Shown here: one piece after another, positions 51,663-60,438 of the stretch
Position numbering within the stretch: position 1 is the first letter of the stretch
How the letters are laid out: every line of letters begins with the position of its first letter
Source of the DNA: Akkermansiaceae bacterium
GTDB taxonomy: Bacteria > Verrucomicrobiota > Verrucomicrobiia > Verrucomicrobiales > Akkermansiaceae
Assembly: GCA_017798145.1 (NCBI GenBank)
Contig: CP059069.1
Location: 4,139,226-4,203,225 of the forward strand
Direction of reading: 5' to 3'
DNA length: 64,000 nucleotides
Made by a program: the position numbers and the translations under genes
Notes under the pieces: model-generated
Seen by the model: only the letters and a program-made list of their open reading frames with translations
Told to the model about the DNA's origin: nothing
Databases searched by the model: none

Positions 51663-52583
51663 ATGAACGCGCTCTCTAACATGCTATCCCATGCTTCACG
51701 GATCGGCGTCATCGCCCGGCACGCCTTCACGCAACTGGTGCGGATGAAGGTCTTCTATTTCCTCGCCTTCTTCGCTGTCATCCTCATCGCCAGCAACTTC
51801 TTCAGCCTCCCGCAGCACGTCGGGCCCGAGTCCGAGGGGGTGCGCGTGCTCCGCAACATCAAGAGCTGGTCGCTTGGCGCGATGACGCTTTTCGCACTGG
51901 TGATTTCCGTCGTCTCCACCGCCCTGCTGCTGCCCAAGGACGTGGAGGACAGGACTCTCTACACGATCCTTGCCAAGCCGGTGCCGAGGCTCGATTACCT
52001 CGCCGGGAAGCTCCTCGGCGTGCTTCTGCTTGTCTTCGTCTCGCTCGCACTCATGGATCTCCTGATGACAGGCGCCCTGCAACTGCGGACCAACATGATC
52101 CTCACGGAGCAGGTGGCCCTTGCGGAGTCCAGGGGCTGGCCCGCTCAGGACATCGCCATCCTCAGGGAGGAAATCCTCTCCCATGGGCCGACGGCCTCGC
52201 TGCAGGGAGCGGTCTTCTCCGTGTTCCTGCGGGCTTCCATCATCGCCTCCCTGGCGCTGCTCATCTCCACGTTCTCCAGCAGCACGCTTTTCACCACGAA
52301 CATCTCCTTCCTGATCTATTTCATCGGCCATTTCCAGGCGGACGCCCGCTCCGTTTTCACGGGCGGCGGGGACGGCACGGGCGATGGCCTGCTGATCCGC
52401 GGCGCAAGCCTGCTGTTCTCCCTGGCGATCCCGGATTTCCAGCTCTTCAACGTCATCGATGCCGTCATCGAGGGGCAGGTGATGCCGCTCGCGATCCTCC
52501 TGAAGCTCACGCTCGTCGCGCTTTTCTACTTCGTGTTCTATGTGCTCGCATCGTGGTTTGTCTTCGCCAAAAAGGAATTCTGA
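51663..52583 (+). CDS. ABC-2 type permease
   Basis: 306 residues with about six hydrophobic helices, including a first one near 33-55 and a last one near 285-305. The VVSTALLLPKDVEDRTLYTILAKPV segment is the ABC-2 hallmark. Works with the ATPase upstream to export an unknown substrate. The next gene starts 6 bp downstream. Confidence 0.9.
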   Translation: MNALSNMLSHASRIGVIARHAFTQLVRMKVFYFLAFFAVILIASNFFSLPQHVGPESEGVRVLRNIKSWSLGAMTLFALVISVVSTALLLPKDVEDRTLYTILAKPVPRLDYLAGKLLGVLLLVFVSLALMDLLMTGALQLRTNMILTEQVALAESRGWPAQDIAILREEILSHGPTASLQGAVFSVFLRASIIASLALLISTFSSSTLFTTNISFLIYFIGHFQADARSVFTGGGDGTGDGLLIRGASLLFSLAIPDFQLFNVIDAVIEGQVMPLAILLKLTLVALFYFVFYVLASWFVFAKKEF

Positions 52584-52589
52584 AAACCC

Positions 52590-53573
52590 ATGACGCAGGG
52601 AAAACGGTATATGGTCCTCGCCGCCGCAGTCCTTGCGATGGGGGCGGTGCGCATGCCTTTCGAGAAAGGGTTGGACAATGACCTGCGCGCCTCCGGCCTG
52701 CTGCCGCCCAGGCTCGAGGTGCGGACTTCGGATCGCATCGGCCAGACGTTTTTCGCGGTCTCCCTGGGCGGGATGAGGACTCTGGTCGCAACCATCTGGA
52801 ACCTTCGCGCCTTCGGGTTTTTCAACGAGCAGAAATGGGAGGACATTGAGGAATGCTACGATCTCATCGTCGATCTCGCGCCCCGCACCCGCTACTACTG
52901 GGACACCGGCAGCTGGCACCAGGCATACAACGAGGCGTCCTATTATCTCTACGATTCCACGCTGCCCGCATTGCGGCGCAAGCAGGCATGGAAGGACTCC
53001 ATCCTCTCGGGTCGTGCCTTCCTCGAGCGCGGCATCCGCAATAATCCGGGCGATTCCGTCCTCTGGGAGAGGCTCGGCTACCTGCTTTCCGACTCGAACA
53101 AGATCTCCGCCTTTGGGGACCCGGCCAAGGCCTACCAGGAATCATATGATGCCTACATGACCGCGGTGGAAATGGGCAACTCGCGCGCGCTTACCTCTCG
53201 CTTCGCCCTCTACTCCCTGGCGCGCGTCCCCGGCAGGGAGAAGGAGGCGCTGGCAATGGCAAGGAGGCTGCACGCTGAGCAGAATGCGAACACCGCCACC
53301 ATGCTCAGCCTGCTCTACACACTCGGCTACCATGAGGATCCCGCACAACCCGTGGACAAGCTGATCGACTCCGTTTTCCCTAGCCGTGAAAAGGCCTACG
53401 AGATACTCACCGGCCTCTGGGAGCGCACCCGCGACCGCTACCCAGTGTATGGCGTCGCCCAGGCCATCACCTTCCTTGAGTCCGAGCTGAAAGTGCCGCC
53501 GGCGGAAAGCGTCCTGAAGCGCGAGCTGCTCCCGCCCATGTCCCCGGAGGATTACTTCCGGCAGGAGGAATGA
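52590..53573 (+). CDS. Membrane-anchored helical-repeat (TPR-like) protein of the exporter operon
   Basis: 327 residues. N-terminal helix (about 5-20) is a possible signal anchor. The rest is helix-rich with repeated pairs such as WEDIEECYDLIVDLAPRTRYYWDTG and AFLERGIRNNPGDSVLWERLGYLLS, a TPR-like pattern. It is 6 bp after the permease, so it may assist the exporter. Not assigned to a family. Confidence 0.65.
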   Translation: MTQGKRYMVLAAAVLAMGAVRMPFEKGLDNDLRASGLLPPRLEVRTSDRIGQTFFAVSLGGMRTLVATIWNLRAFGFFNEQKWEDIEECYDLIVDLAPRTRYYWDTGSWHQAYNEASYYLYDSTLPALRRKQAWKDSILSGRAFLERGIRNNPGDSVLWERLGYLLSDSNKISAFGDPAKAYQESYDAYMTAVEMGNSRALTSRFALYSLARVPGREKEALAMARRLHAEQNANTATMLSLLYTLGYHEDPAQPVDKLIDSVFPSREKAYEILTGLWERTRDRYPVYGVAQAITFLESELKVPPAESVLKRELLPPMSPEDYFRQEE

Positions 53574-53642
53574 GCGGCAGCCGCTTCCGCCGTTTTTCCG
53601 CAGGTGCCGGGAAATCGCTTGTGGCATTCCCGAAAGCTTCCC

Positions 53643-55346
53643 ATGCTAGCGCCGATCAATCCCTCCTTGAACATGTCCGGCGACCATCCTTTTCAGCAGC
53701 TCTTCGAAACCTTCGGGAAACCGCCCGCAGCCCACTCGGAATCCGTGAACCGCGAGGCGCGCGAAACCCTCAGGGAAAAACTCTCCGTCCCGATCGAAAG
53801 CCCCGGCCATTTCATCCTGCTCAAGGCTCCGCGCGCCGGGCACGGCAAGACGCACCTTCTCACCAAGCTCCTCCACGATCTCGGCGGCTCCCATGAGTTC
53901 ATCCCCCTCCATGCCACCGGTGGCAGCCGCATCGATGCCCTGACAGTCCTGGAGGACACCCTGCGCCGCCTCGTTCGCCCGCTTCCCGCCGCCGGCGGCC
54001 TTACGGTGCTGGATCTGGTGGCAAGGCGGCTTTTTTCCTCCTCCCTCCAGCCGCTCGTGAACTCCGGCGAGGTGCCATGCCAGGATCGCGAGGGTGCCCT
54101 CAGCGCCCTCCGCAGCCGCCCCGTCGAGACCTTCGATTTCCACCATCCCGCCGCCGTCACCGCCCACTGGGCCCGGGAAAACTTCGAGCTTCTGGGGCCG
54201 CGCCTTTCGCTGGAGCTCGCCCAAAGAATCGGCCTGCCGCTGCGGGAGGTTTCGTTCTGGGTGGACACGATGTTCCGCTTCGCCGCGACCCCGATCGACA
54301 ATCCCGGAAGAGTGCGCGCCCTTGCCGCACATGTTTTCGACTCGCCGTCCGCAGAGTCGGCCGCGCACGAGCGGCTCGTGGCGCTGCTCGGACTCATGGG
54401 CTCCCAGATGCGGGTGGTGCTTGTCGCCGATGAGCTGGAGGGCTTCTCCTCCGACGAGGCGGCTGCCCTGCGCTTCGCATCCTTCCTCGGCTCGCTCCGA
54501 CAGTCGGTGGAGCGCGCGGAGGTCATCCTTTCGGTGAACCAGGATGTCTGGGAAAGCGCCTTCCTGCCGCGCCTCAGCGGTGGCTTGGCGGACAGGCTTT
54601 CCGAGGTCACCGTGGAGCTTGCCCCTCTCGACAGGAGGGGGATGCTGGCCATCATCGAGTCCCGCTCGCCCGGCATGGGCGAGAAAATCCTCGGCAGTCT
54701 GGGCGAGGGCCATCCCCCCACCTATGCACGCGGCATCATCAAGGGAGCCGCAGAAAACTGGGGTGGAACGCCCAAGGATGAGGCCGCCATTCAGCCGGTG
54801 GAAAAACCGCAGTCAGGCTTCGCCGTGTCAGATCATGCCGAAGGCATTCCCGCGCCAGCAACGCCTGAACCGGCTCCGCCCAACCTGGAATCCACGCCAA
54901 ACGCCTTTCCCGAGCCTGTTGTCGCCGCGCCTGCTCCGGCTTTTCCCATCGCCGCGGAAGCCCCCTCAAGCGCTGTCGCCCCACCGCAGCCGCCGGTATC
55001 CGCCCCTGCGGTGGAGAATCCGATCGAAGTGCCCACGAATTTCTCCCCGGAGGCCGCCATCGCGGCATACCAAGGCAACTCACCAGCGGTGCAGCCGCTG
55101 GAAAATCCCTTCTCATCCTCGCCGGGCGCCGATGCTGGTGCTCCGCCCGCCAACTTTTCAGCCCCAGCTCAGCCCGCATTTTCGTCGGAACCGCCGCATC
55201 AGGCCGATCCACGGCCGGAATCCCCGGTTGAGGCGTTCCAGGGCGGCCCGGCAGACCTCCCGGAAGATGCTGCCGAGAAACCGGCTTCCACGGATAGGGT
55301 CGATGACCTGCTGCGCCAGTTCCGCGAGCGCTACGGCAAATCCTAG
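53643..55346 (+). CDS. P-loop ATPase with long proline-rich tail
   Basis: 567 residues from the ATG at 53643. Residues about 45-385 are a STAND/AAA-like ATPase: Walker A KAPRAGHGKTH (61-71), Walker B VVLVADE (258-264) and sensor ILSVNQ (295-300). Residues about 385-545 are Pro/Ala/Glu-rich and look disordered. The last 15 residues (DDLLRQFRERYGKS) form a short basic helix. Might couple a peptide or chromosome-type cargo to the membrane; this is speculation. Next is nuoD after 70 bp. Confidence 0.65.
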   Translation: MLAPINPSLNMSGDHPFQQLFETFGKPPAAHSESVNREARETLREKLSVPIESPGHFILLKAPRAGHGKTHLLTKLLHDLGGSHEFIPLHATGGSRIDALTVLEDTLRRLVRPLPAAGGLTVLDLVARRLFSSSLQPLVNSGEVPCQDREGALSALRSRPVETFDFHHPAAVTAHWARENFELLGPRLSLELAQRIGLPLREVSFWVDTMFRFAATPIDNPGRVRALAAHVFDSPSAESAAHERLVALLGLMGSQMRVVLVADELEGFSSDEAAALRFASFLGSLRQSVERAEVILSVNQDVWESAFLPRLSGGLADRLSEVTVELAPLDRRGMLAIIESRSPGMGEKILGSLGEGHPPTYARGIIKGAAENWGGTPKDEAAIQPVEKPQSGFAVSDHAEGIPAPATPEPAPPNLESTPNAFPEPVVAAPAPAFPIAAEAPSSAVAPPQPPVSAPAVENPIEVPTNFSPEAAIAAYQGNSPAVQPLENPFSSSPGADAGAPPANFSAPAQPAFSSEPPHQADPRPESPVEAFQGGPADLPEDAAEKPASTDRVDDLLRQFRERYGKS

Positions 55347-55416
55347 GTTTTGAAAAAACCGATAAAGCCCTTGCGATGGGGGGCGCTTTGGGTGCTTATT
55401 GCCCGCAAGCGAACAT

Positions 55417-56673
55417 ATGAGCATTTCCACCCAATATGAGGCCCCGGACACCTTGGGGAAAGCCGCCAAAGCCGTGGAGTCCTATCAGGAAGAAACGGAC
55501 GATCTCGTAGGCGAGCGCATGGTTCTGAACATGGGGCCGTCCCATCCCGCCACCCATGGCGTCCTTCGCCTGATCCTTGAGCTGGACGGCGAGGTGATCC
55601 ACTCCGCAGATCCCGATGTCGGATTCCTGCACCGCGGCGACGAGAAGATCGCGGAAAACATGCACTACAACCAGTTCGTGCCATACACCGACCGGCTCGA
55701 CTACCTCGCCCCGCTCGCAAACAACGTCGCCTATGCCTGCGCCGTGGAGAAGCTCATGGGCTGGGAACTCCCGCCTCGCGGCCAGGCGCTGCGCGTCCTT
55801 TGCTGCGAGCTGGCGCGCATCTCCGCGCACATGCTCGGTGTGGGTGTCTGCGCCATGGATGTGGGTGCGATGACGGTTTTCCTCTACACCTTCACCGAGC
55901 GGGAAAAGATCTACAACCTCTGCGAGCAGCTCACCGGCGCGCGTTTCACCACCTCCTACACCCGTGTCGGCGGCCAGCTCCGCGACATGCCTCCGGGCTT
56001 CGATGCCGCCGTCCGCACCTTCCTCGAGGAGTGCGAGGTCGCCATCGGGGAAATCGCCAGGCTCCTAGACAACAACAAGATCTTCCGTGACCGCATGATC
56101 GACATCGGAGTGATTTCCAGGGAGTCGGCCATCTCCTACGGCATGACGGGCCCCAACCTGCGGGCATCCGGGGTGGATCGCGACCTGCGGAAAAACAGCC
56201 CCTACCTCGGCTACGAGAATTACGACTTCGACATCCCCATCGCCGATGAGGGCGATTGCTACGCCCGCTACCAGATCCGCATGGAGGAGATGCGCCAGTC
56301 GATCCGGATCTGCCGCCAGGTGCTCGACACCATGCCGGCCGGGCCGGTGAACATCGCCGACCCGAAAGGCATGCTCCCGGCGAAGGAGCGCGTGATGATG
56401 TCCATGGAGGAGCTGATCCACCATTTCATCGTCGCGACCCAGGGCATCGACGCCCCGGAGGGCGAAGTCTATTTCGCGGCGGAAAACCCCAAGGGCGAGC
56501 TGGGTTTCTACATCCACTCCAAGGGCGGCGGGGTGCCGAACCGCCTGAAAATCCGCAGCCCCTCCTTCTGCAACCTCTCCATCGTCTCGAAACTCCTCAA
56601 GGGACACATGGTTTCCGATATCCCAGCCATCCTCGGATCGCTTGACTTCGTGATGGGGGAATGTGACCGTTAG
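55417..56673 (+). CDS. nuoD: NADH-quinone oxidoreductase subunit D (NuoD)
   Basis: 418 residues from the ATG at 55417. The 49-kDa subunit of complex I, next to the quinone site. Motifs: MGPSHPATHG, EADVGFLHRG-type sequence in PDVGFLHRGDEK, YTDRLDYLAP, RSPSFCNLS and the C-terminal LGSLDFVMGECDR, where the usual DxxxGExDR is intact. nuoE follows with a thioredoxin gene in between; other nuo genes are not in the window. Confidence 0.96.
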   Translation: MSISTQYEAPDTLGKAAKAVESYQEETDDLVGERMVLNMGPSHPATHGVLRLILELDGEVIHSADPDVGFLHRGDEKIAENMHYNQFVPYTDRLDYLAPLANNVAYACAVEKLMGWELPPRGQALRVLCCELARISAHMLGVGVCAMDVGAMTVFLYTFTEREKIYNLCEQLTGARFTTSYTRVGGQLRDMPPGFDAAVRTFLEECEVAIGEIARLLDNNKIFRDRMIDIGVISRESAISYGMTGPNLRASGVDRDLRKNSPYLGYENYDFDIPIADEGDCYARYQIRMEEMRQSIRICRQVLDTMPAGPVNIADPKGMLPAKERVMMSMEELIHHFIVATQGIDAPEGEVYFAAENPKGELGFYIHSKGGGVPNRLKIRSPSFCNLSIVSKLLKGHMVSDIPAILGSLDFVMGECDR

Positions 56674-56706
56674 GCCGTCCGCTGAATGGATCCAACCAAC
56701 ACCAAA

Positions 56707-57384
56707 ATGAAACTCATCACAACGCTGCTTGCATTCTGCATCGCCTCCGCCGCCCACGCGGGATACGAGACCTGGACAAGCGCAGACGGGCGAACCGCCA
56801 GCATGGAGCTTGTCAGCGTCAAAGAAGCTGACGGAGCCAAAACAGGAACTTTCCGCATGAGGAACGGCAAGACCGTGACACTCGCGGCAAAAGACCTGTC
56901 CGCAGATGATGCGAAGCGCCTTGACGATTGGAAGGATCCGAGTGTCCCGGAAGTGGTCTCGCAACCCAGCGTTTTCGATGATGTCCTCGATGGCAACCTT
57001 GTGATCCTCGATGGCAAGAAACTTTCGAAGCATGAGCCCACGGCCAAGCCGACCCAATATTACGTTTTCTACTACACCGCCTCCTGGTGCCCTCCCTGCC
57101 AGGCATTCACGCCCAGCCTCGTGGATTTCTACAACAAGAACAAGAACGAGAAATTCGAGCTTGTGCTCATCAGCAGCGACAGTGACGAAGACGCGATGGA
57201 AGGCTACGCAAAGGACAAGAAAATGCCCTGGCCCCAGCTCAAGCATTCCAAGGTGGGCTCTTTCAAGAAGGGTTTCAACCATGGGGTGAGTGGAATCCCC
57301 TCGGTCATCGTCTGTGACCTGAAGGGCGAGATCGTCAGCCGAGACGGGCGGAACCTTGCCGAACTCGAAAAACTCGTCAAATAA
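56707..57384 (+). CDS. Exported thioredoxin-like protein with SHD1-like domain
   Basis: 225 residues from the ATG at 56707. Signal peptide about 1-18. SHD1-like N-terminal domain (about 19-76, ETWTSADGRTASMELVSV), then a nucleoredoxin-like thioredoxin domain with the active site WCPPC (127-131) and the cis-Pro region GIPSVIV. Probably a periplasmic thiol oxidoreductase. Lies between nuoD and nuoE, 33 and 3 bp away, so it is cotranscribed with them, which is unusual. Confidence 0.88.
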   Translation: MKLITTLLAFCIASAAHAGYETWTSADGRTASMELVSVKEADGAKTGTFRMRNGKTVTLAAKDLSADDAKRLDDWKDPSVPEVVSQPSVFDDVLDGNLVILDGKKLSKHEPTAKPTQYYVFYYTASWCPPCQAFTPSLVDFYNKNKNEKFELVLISSDSDEDAMEGYAKDKKMPWPQLKHSKVGSFKKGFNHGVSGIPSVIVCDLKGEIVSRDGRNLAELEKLVK

Positions 57385-57387
57385 TCG

Positions 57388-57945
57388 ATGTCTCCCACGC
57401 CCTCCTCCGATTCCATGACTTTGCAGGATTCCCCCGGCAGTGCCCATTTCCCAGCCTTCTCCGTAACGGCCGCCCTCGAATCGGAGGCCGACGAGCGCAT
57501 CTCCCACTATCCGGAAAGCAAGCGCTCCGCCGTTCTCCCTTTGCTGCATATCGTCCAGCACAGGTTCGGTTTCATCTCGGAGCAAGCCGTGGAATGGGTC
57601 GCGGCGAAACTTTCGCTGGAGCCGATCAAGGTGCTGGAAGTTGTGACCTTCTATCCCGGCTTCCGCCAATATGCCCCGGGCAAATACCATGTGCGCGTCT
57701 GCCGCACCCTCTCCTGCGCGCTGGGCGGCAGCTATGAGCTGATGGAAGGTCTCTGCAAGGAATTCGGCATCGACCGCACCGCCGCGGATCCACACCACCA
57801 TCCGATTTCCGTTTCCCCCTGCGGGAAATACTCGGTCGAGTTCGCCGAGTGCCTCGCCTCCTGCGGCACCGCCCCGGTCTGCCTGATCAACGACGACTTC
57901 CACGAAGCCGTCGATGTGGCCAAGGTGAAGCAAGCCTGCTCGTGA
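57388..57945 (+). CDS. nuoE: NADH-quinone oxidoreductase subunit E (NuoE)
   Basis: 185 residues. 24-kDa 2Fe-2S subunit of complex I: cluster ligands Cys105 and Cys110 (CRTLSC) and Cys155 and Cys159 (ECLASC), plus VLEVVTFYPGF in the fold core. An ATG 27 bp downstream is also possible. The extended N-terminus (about 25 residues) is family-atypical. No nuoF follows; a minus-strand gene converges 6 bp later. Confidence 0.93.
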   Translation: MSPTPSSDSMTLQDSPGSAHFPAFSVTAALESEADERISHYPESKRSAVLPLLHIVQHRFGFISEQAVEWVAAKLSLEPIKVLEVVTFYPGFRQYAPGKYHVRVCRTLSCALGGSYELMEGLCKEFGIDRTAADPHHHPISVSPCGKYSVEFAECLASCGTAPVCLINDDFHEAVDVAKVKQACS

Positions 57946-57951
57946 TTGCCA

Positions 57952-58662
57952 TCACGTGCCGGGCGCATCCGTTGCCCGGCTCGGTGGTGCCTTGATGAAT
58001 CTCTGCCTCGGGCCGGTTCCCTCATCGCCGTGCGCCGCCTGGTCGCGAATGGCCTTGGCGATGGCTTTCGCCAGCCTGTCGCGGTGCGAGGCGGAGCTGA
58101 TCTGGCGGGCTTCCGAGGGGTGGCTCATGTAACCGCCTTCTAGCAGGACGCAGGGGATGGAAGGATTCCGCGTCAGGCGCAGGCGGCGGCGGCTCAGCCC
58201 GGCGTTTGCGGAATATGGCGAGACGGATTTCATCGCCCTCTGGCAGCGGACGGCGAGACCATGCGAGTCCACCCGCCACCAATATGTCTCAGGGCCGCGC
58301 CGGTTGGATTGGCCGGCATTGAAATGTAGGCTGACGAGGATCGCATCGCCATAGCGGTTGGCGAGCTTCACGCGCTCGTCGAGATCCACGAAGCGGTCGC
58401 CGGAGCGGATCATCACCGTGCGGAAGGAGCCGGAAAGCTCGGAACGGAGGCGCCTGGCGAGATCGAGGTTCGCATCTTTCTCGCGCTGGCCGGTGTGGCG
58501 GGAGATGGCACCGGGATCCTTGCCGCCGTGGCCTGCATCGATCACCACTGTCCGGAATCCCTGCGGCCCCGGCTTGTTCCCCCAGTAGTCGCCGCCGCCG
58601 CCGGAGATCGGCGAGCAGGAGGGCAGCAGGGCCAGGAAAAGCAGGAATGGCAGGGAGCGCAT
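57952..58662 (-). CDS. N-acetylmuramoyl-L-alanine amidase lipoprotein (AmiC-type)
   Basis: 236 residues from the ATG at 58662. Lipobox LLPSC (Cys16). Amidase_3 domain with zinc ligands His45 (DAGHGG), Glu61 (EKDAN) and His113 (LHFNA), and the catalytic Glu175 (LEGGYMS). Cuts the amide between MurNAc and the stem peptide. Convergent with nuoE. Confidence 0.93.
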   Translation of the reverse strand: MRSLPFLLFLALLPSCSPISGGGGDYWGNKPGPQGFRTVVIDAGHGGKDPGAISRHTGQREKDANLDLARRLRSELSGSFRTVMIRSGDRFVDLDERVKLANRYGDAILVSLHFNAGQSNRRGPETYWWRVDSHGLAVRCQRAMKSVSPYSANAGLSRRRLRLTRNPSIPCVLLEGGYMSHPSEARQISSASHRDRLAKAIAKAIRDQAAHGDEGTGPRQRFIKAPPSRATDAPGT

Positions 58663-58729
58663 GCGCCCTTCTAAGCGGCTGAGTCCCAAAGTTCAAATCC
58701 CAAAGACCGACGAATCCTCGCGGAGGCGG

Positions 58730-59713
58730 TCATTGCTCGTTTTCGATTTCCCTGAAGAACCTATCGAAATCCCCGCCGCTATCCTCCAGCAATTTCCGGA
58801 AGCGGGGCATTTCGCTGTTGTAGGTGATGAGCGCAAGCAGGTGGGCGTTGGTCAGATCCTGCTCCAGCCAGCCTTCCAAGGCCTTGGTCCCCCATCGCGC
58901 CTGCAACGCCCGCGCGCGCGACTTGAGCTCGGAAAGGATCGCCTGTTTCCGCTCCCTCATTTCAGCCTCCGGCAAGGGCGAGCGGTAGAGCTTTTCCAAC
59001 TGCACCCGCGTGACCTCGATCTCGGCGTAGAAATCCCTCCTTCGGGCCAGTCGCTCCCCGTAATCGGCCAGTTCCGACGTCCGTCCCTTCGCACGCAGAT
59101 ACTTCATCGTGCCTTCCTCCTGGACAAGGTTCGCCAGGGATTCGTTGAAGCTTGTGTCCCCTTTGCGGAAAATGCGGCGGTGGGTCAGTTCGTGGAAAAT
59201 GAGCTCGGCGAAGTCGATTTCAGGGTAGTCGATGAAGGTGTTCAGCAGGGGATCGTGGAAAACCCCGAGCGTCGAGTAGGCGTTGGTGCCGCCGAGGTGG
59301 ATCTCGTAGCCCTCCGCGCGCAGTTTTTCCGCGTAGGCGAGGGCATCCTCTTCCTCGAAATAGCCGCGGTAATCCAGCTCGCCGATGATGGGGTAGCGCC
59401 AGGTCTTGGGTTCCAGGGAAAACTCCCGGGCCGCGTACAGGACGAACACCACATGCCGCCTTCCCAGATCCGCATAGCGGTGGTATGAGGAATCCCCCGG
59501 CAGCGCCAGATCCTCGCTTGCGAAGTCGCATAGCTCCTGCGCCAGAAGCAGCTTTTCCCTCAGGGCGGCGGATGTCCCCGGCGCGGCCAGCAGCTTTGCA
59601 TTGGGGCGGGATTTCCGCAGTATCTCAGCCTGTCCGCGCACTCCCTGTCCGTAGAAATGGAGTGTCTGGCATCCGCCTAGGAAAAAGAGGGCAAGCAACG
59701 GGACTCGGCGCAT
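58730..59713 (-). CDS. Putative aminopeptidase lipoprotein (COG4324-like)
   Basis: 327 residues. Lipobox LGGC (Cys15). Zinc motif HELTH (174-178) with NESLANLVQEEG after it (190-201), which is the layout of the COG4324 predicted aminopeptidases. Soluble periplasmic domain otherwise. Divergent from the NfeD-like gene (101 bp). Confidence 0.85.
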   Translation of the reverse strand: MRRVPLLALFFLGGCQTLHFYGQGVRGQAEILRKSRPNAKLLAAPGTSAALREKLLLAQELCDFASEDLALPGDSSYHRYADLGRRHVVFVLYAAREFSLEPKTWRYPIIGELDYRGYFEEEDALAYAEKLRAEGYEIHLGGTNAYSTLGVFHDPLLNTFIDYPEIDFAELIFHELTHRRIFRKGDTSFNESLANLVQEEGTMKYLRAKGRTSELADYGERLARRRDFYAEIEVTRVQLEKLYRSPLPEAEMRERKQAILSELKSRARALQARWGTKALEGWLEQDLTNAHLLALITYNSEMPRFRKLLEDSGGDFDRFFREIENEQ

Positions 59714-59814
59714 AAGGACTTACAGGGTGTCCGCATTTTGCGGCGGATCAAGGCCGTCGGAGCGGTTTCAATTCTTCTTGCAAGGCGGAGCGTGGGCAAA
59801 CACATTCCTGACAG

Positions 59815-60417
59815 ATGCCCGATTTCATTAATGTTTGGTGGGATGGATTGAGCTTCGGCCTGAAGTTTTTCTACGGCATTGCGATCCTCTCCGCCGTTCT
59901 GCTGCTGCTCCAGACGGTTACGATGTTCTTTTTCGGGGATTCGGATGGGCACGGTGGGGATTTCTCCGGCGCGGATGGGGCGGATCACCACGACACGGGG
60001 GTGGGGATGCTTTCCCTGAAGTCGATCACCGCCTTTTTCACGGGCTTCGGGTGGACGGCGGTGGGTTTTATGCGGATGGGGCTTTCCATGCCGGTTGTGA
60101 TATTCTTGGCGGGGATGGTGGGGGTTGTCATGATGTTCCTGATCTATCTCCTGATGAAGAGCCTGGTGAAACTTTCCGACAGCGGCACGATGGACTACGC
60201 AAACGCGGTTGGCCAGCCGGGTACGGTGTATGTGACCATCCCGCCCGCAAAGGGCCCGGGTGGGCAGGTGGAGACCATGATCCAGGGCCGCCTCGTCACT
60301 GCGGAGGCCTTGCAGCGCGGCCCCGAGCCGCTCAAGCCCGGCACCAAGGTGCAGGTGATCGAAAAGGTCGGTGCCTCCACGCTCATCGTCGAGCCGGTCG
60401 AAAACTATTTCCCCTAA
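59815..60417 (+). CDS. NfeD/YqiJ-like membrane protein
   Basis: 200 residues with three hydrophobic helices: about 15-38, 75-90 and 93-115. The C-terminal domain (about 125-200) has the OB-like NfeD pattern (VGQPGTVYVTIPPAKG, KVQVIEKVGASTLIVEPV). YqiJ/NfeD proteins pair with flotillins; the flotillin gene starts 21 bp later. Confidence 0.85.
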   Translation: MPDFINVWWDGLSFGLKFFYGIAILSAVLLLLQTVTMFFFGDSDGHGGDFSGADGADHHDTGVGMLSLKSITAFFTGFGWTAVGFMRMGLSMPVVIFLAGMVGVVMMFLIYLLMKSLVKLSDSGTMDYANAVGQPGTVYVTIPPAKGPGGQVETMIQGRLVTAEALQRGPEPLKPGTKVQVIEKVGASTLIVEPVENYFP

Positions 60418-60438
60418 TCCCGAACACACAAACATCCC

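Noticed and set aside
55399..55416. Longer start for nuoD (six extra codons)
   Set aside because: The ATG at 55417 fits the family N-terminus better and the extra residues look random.
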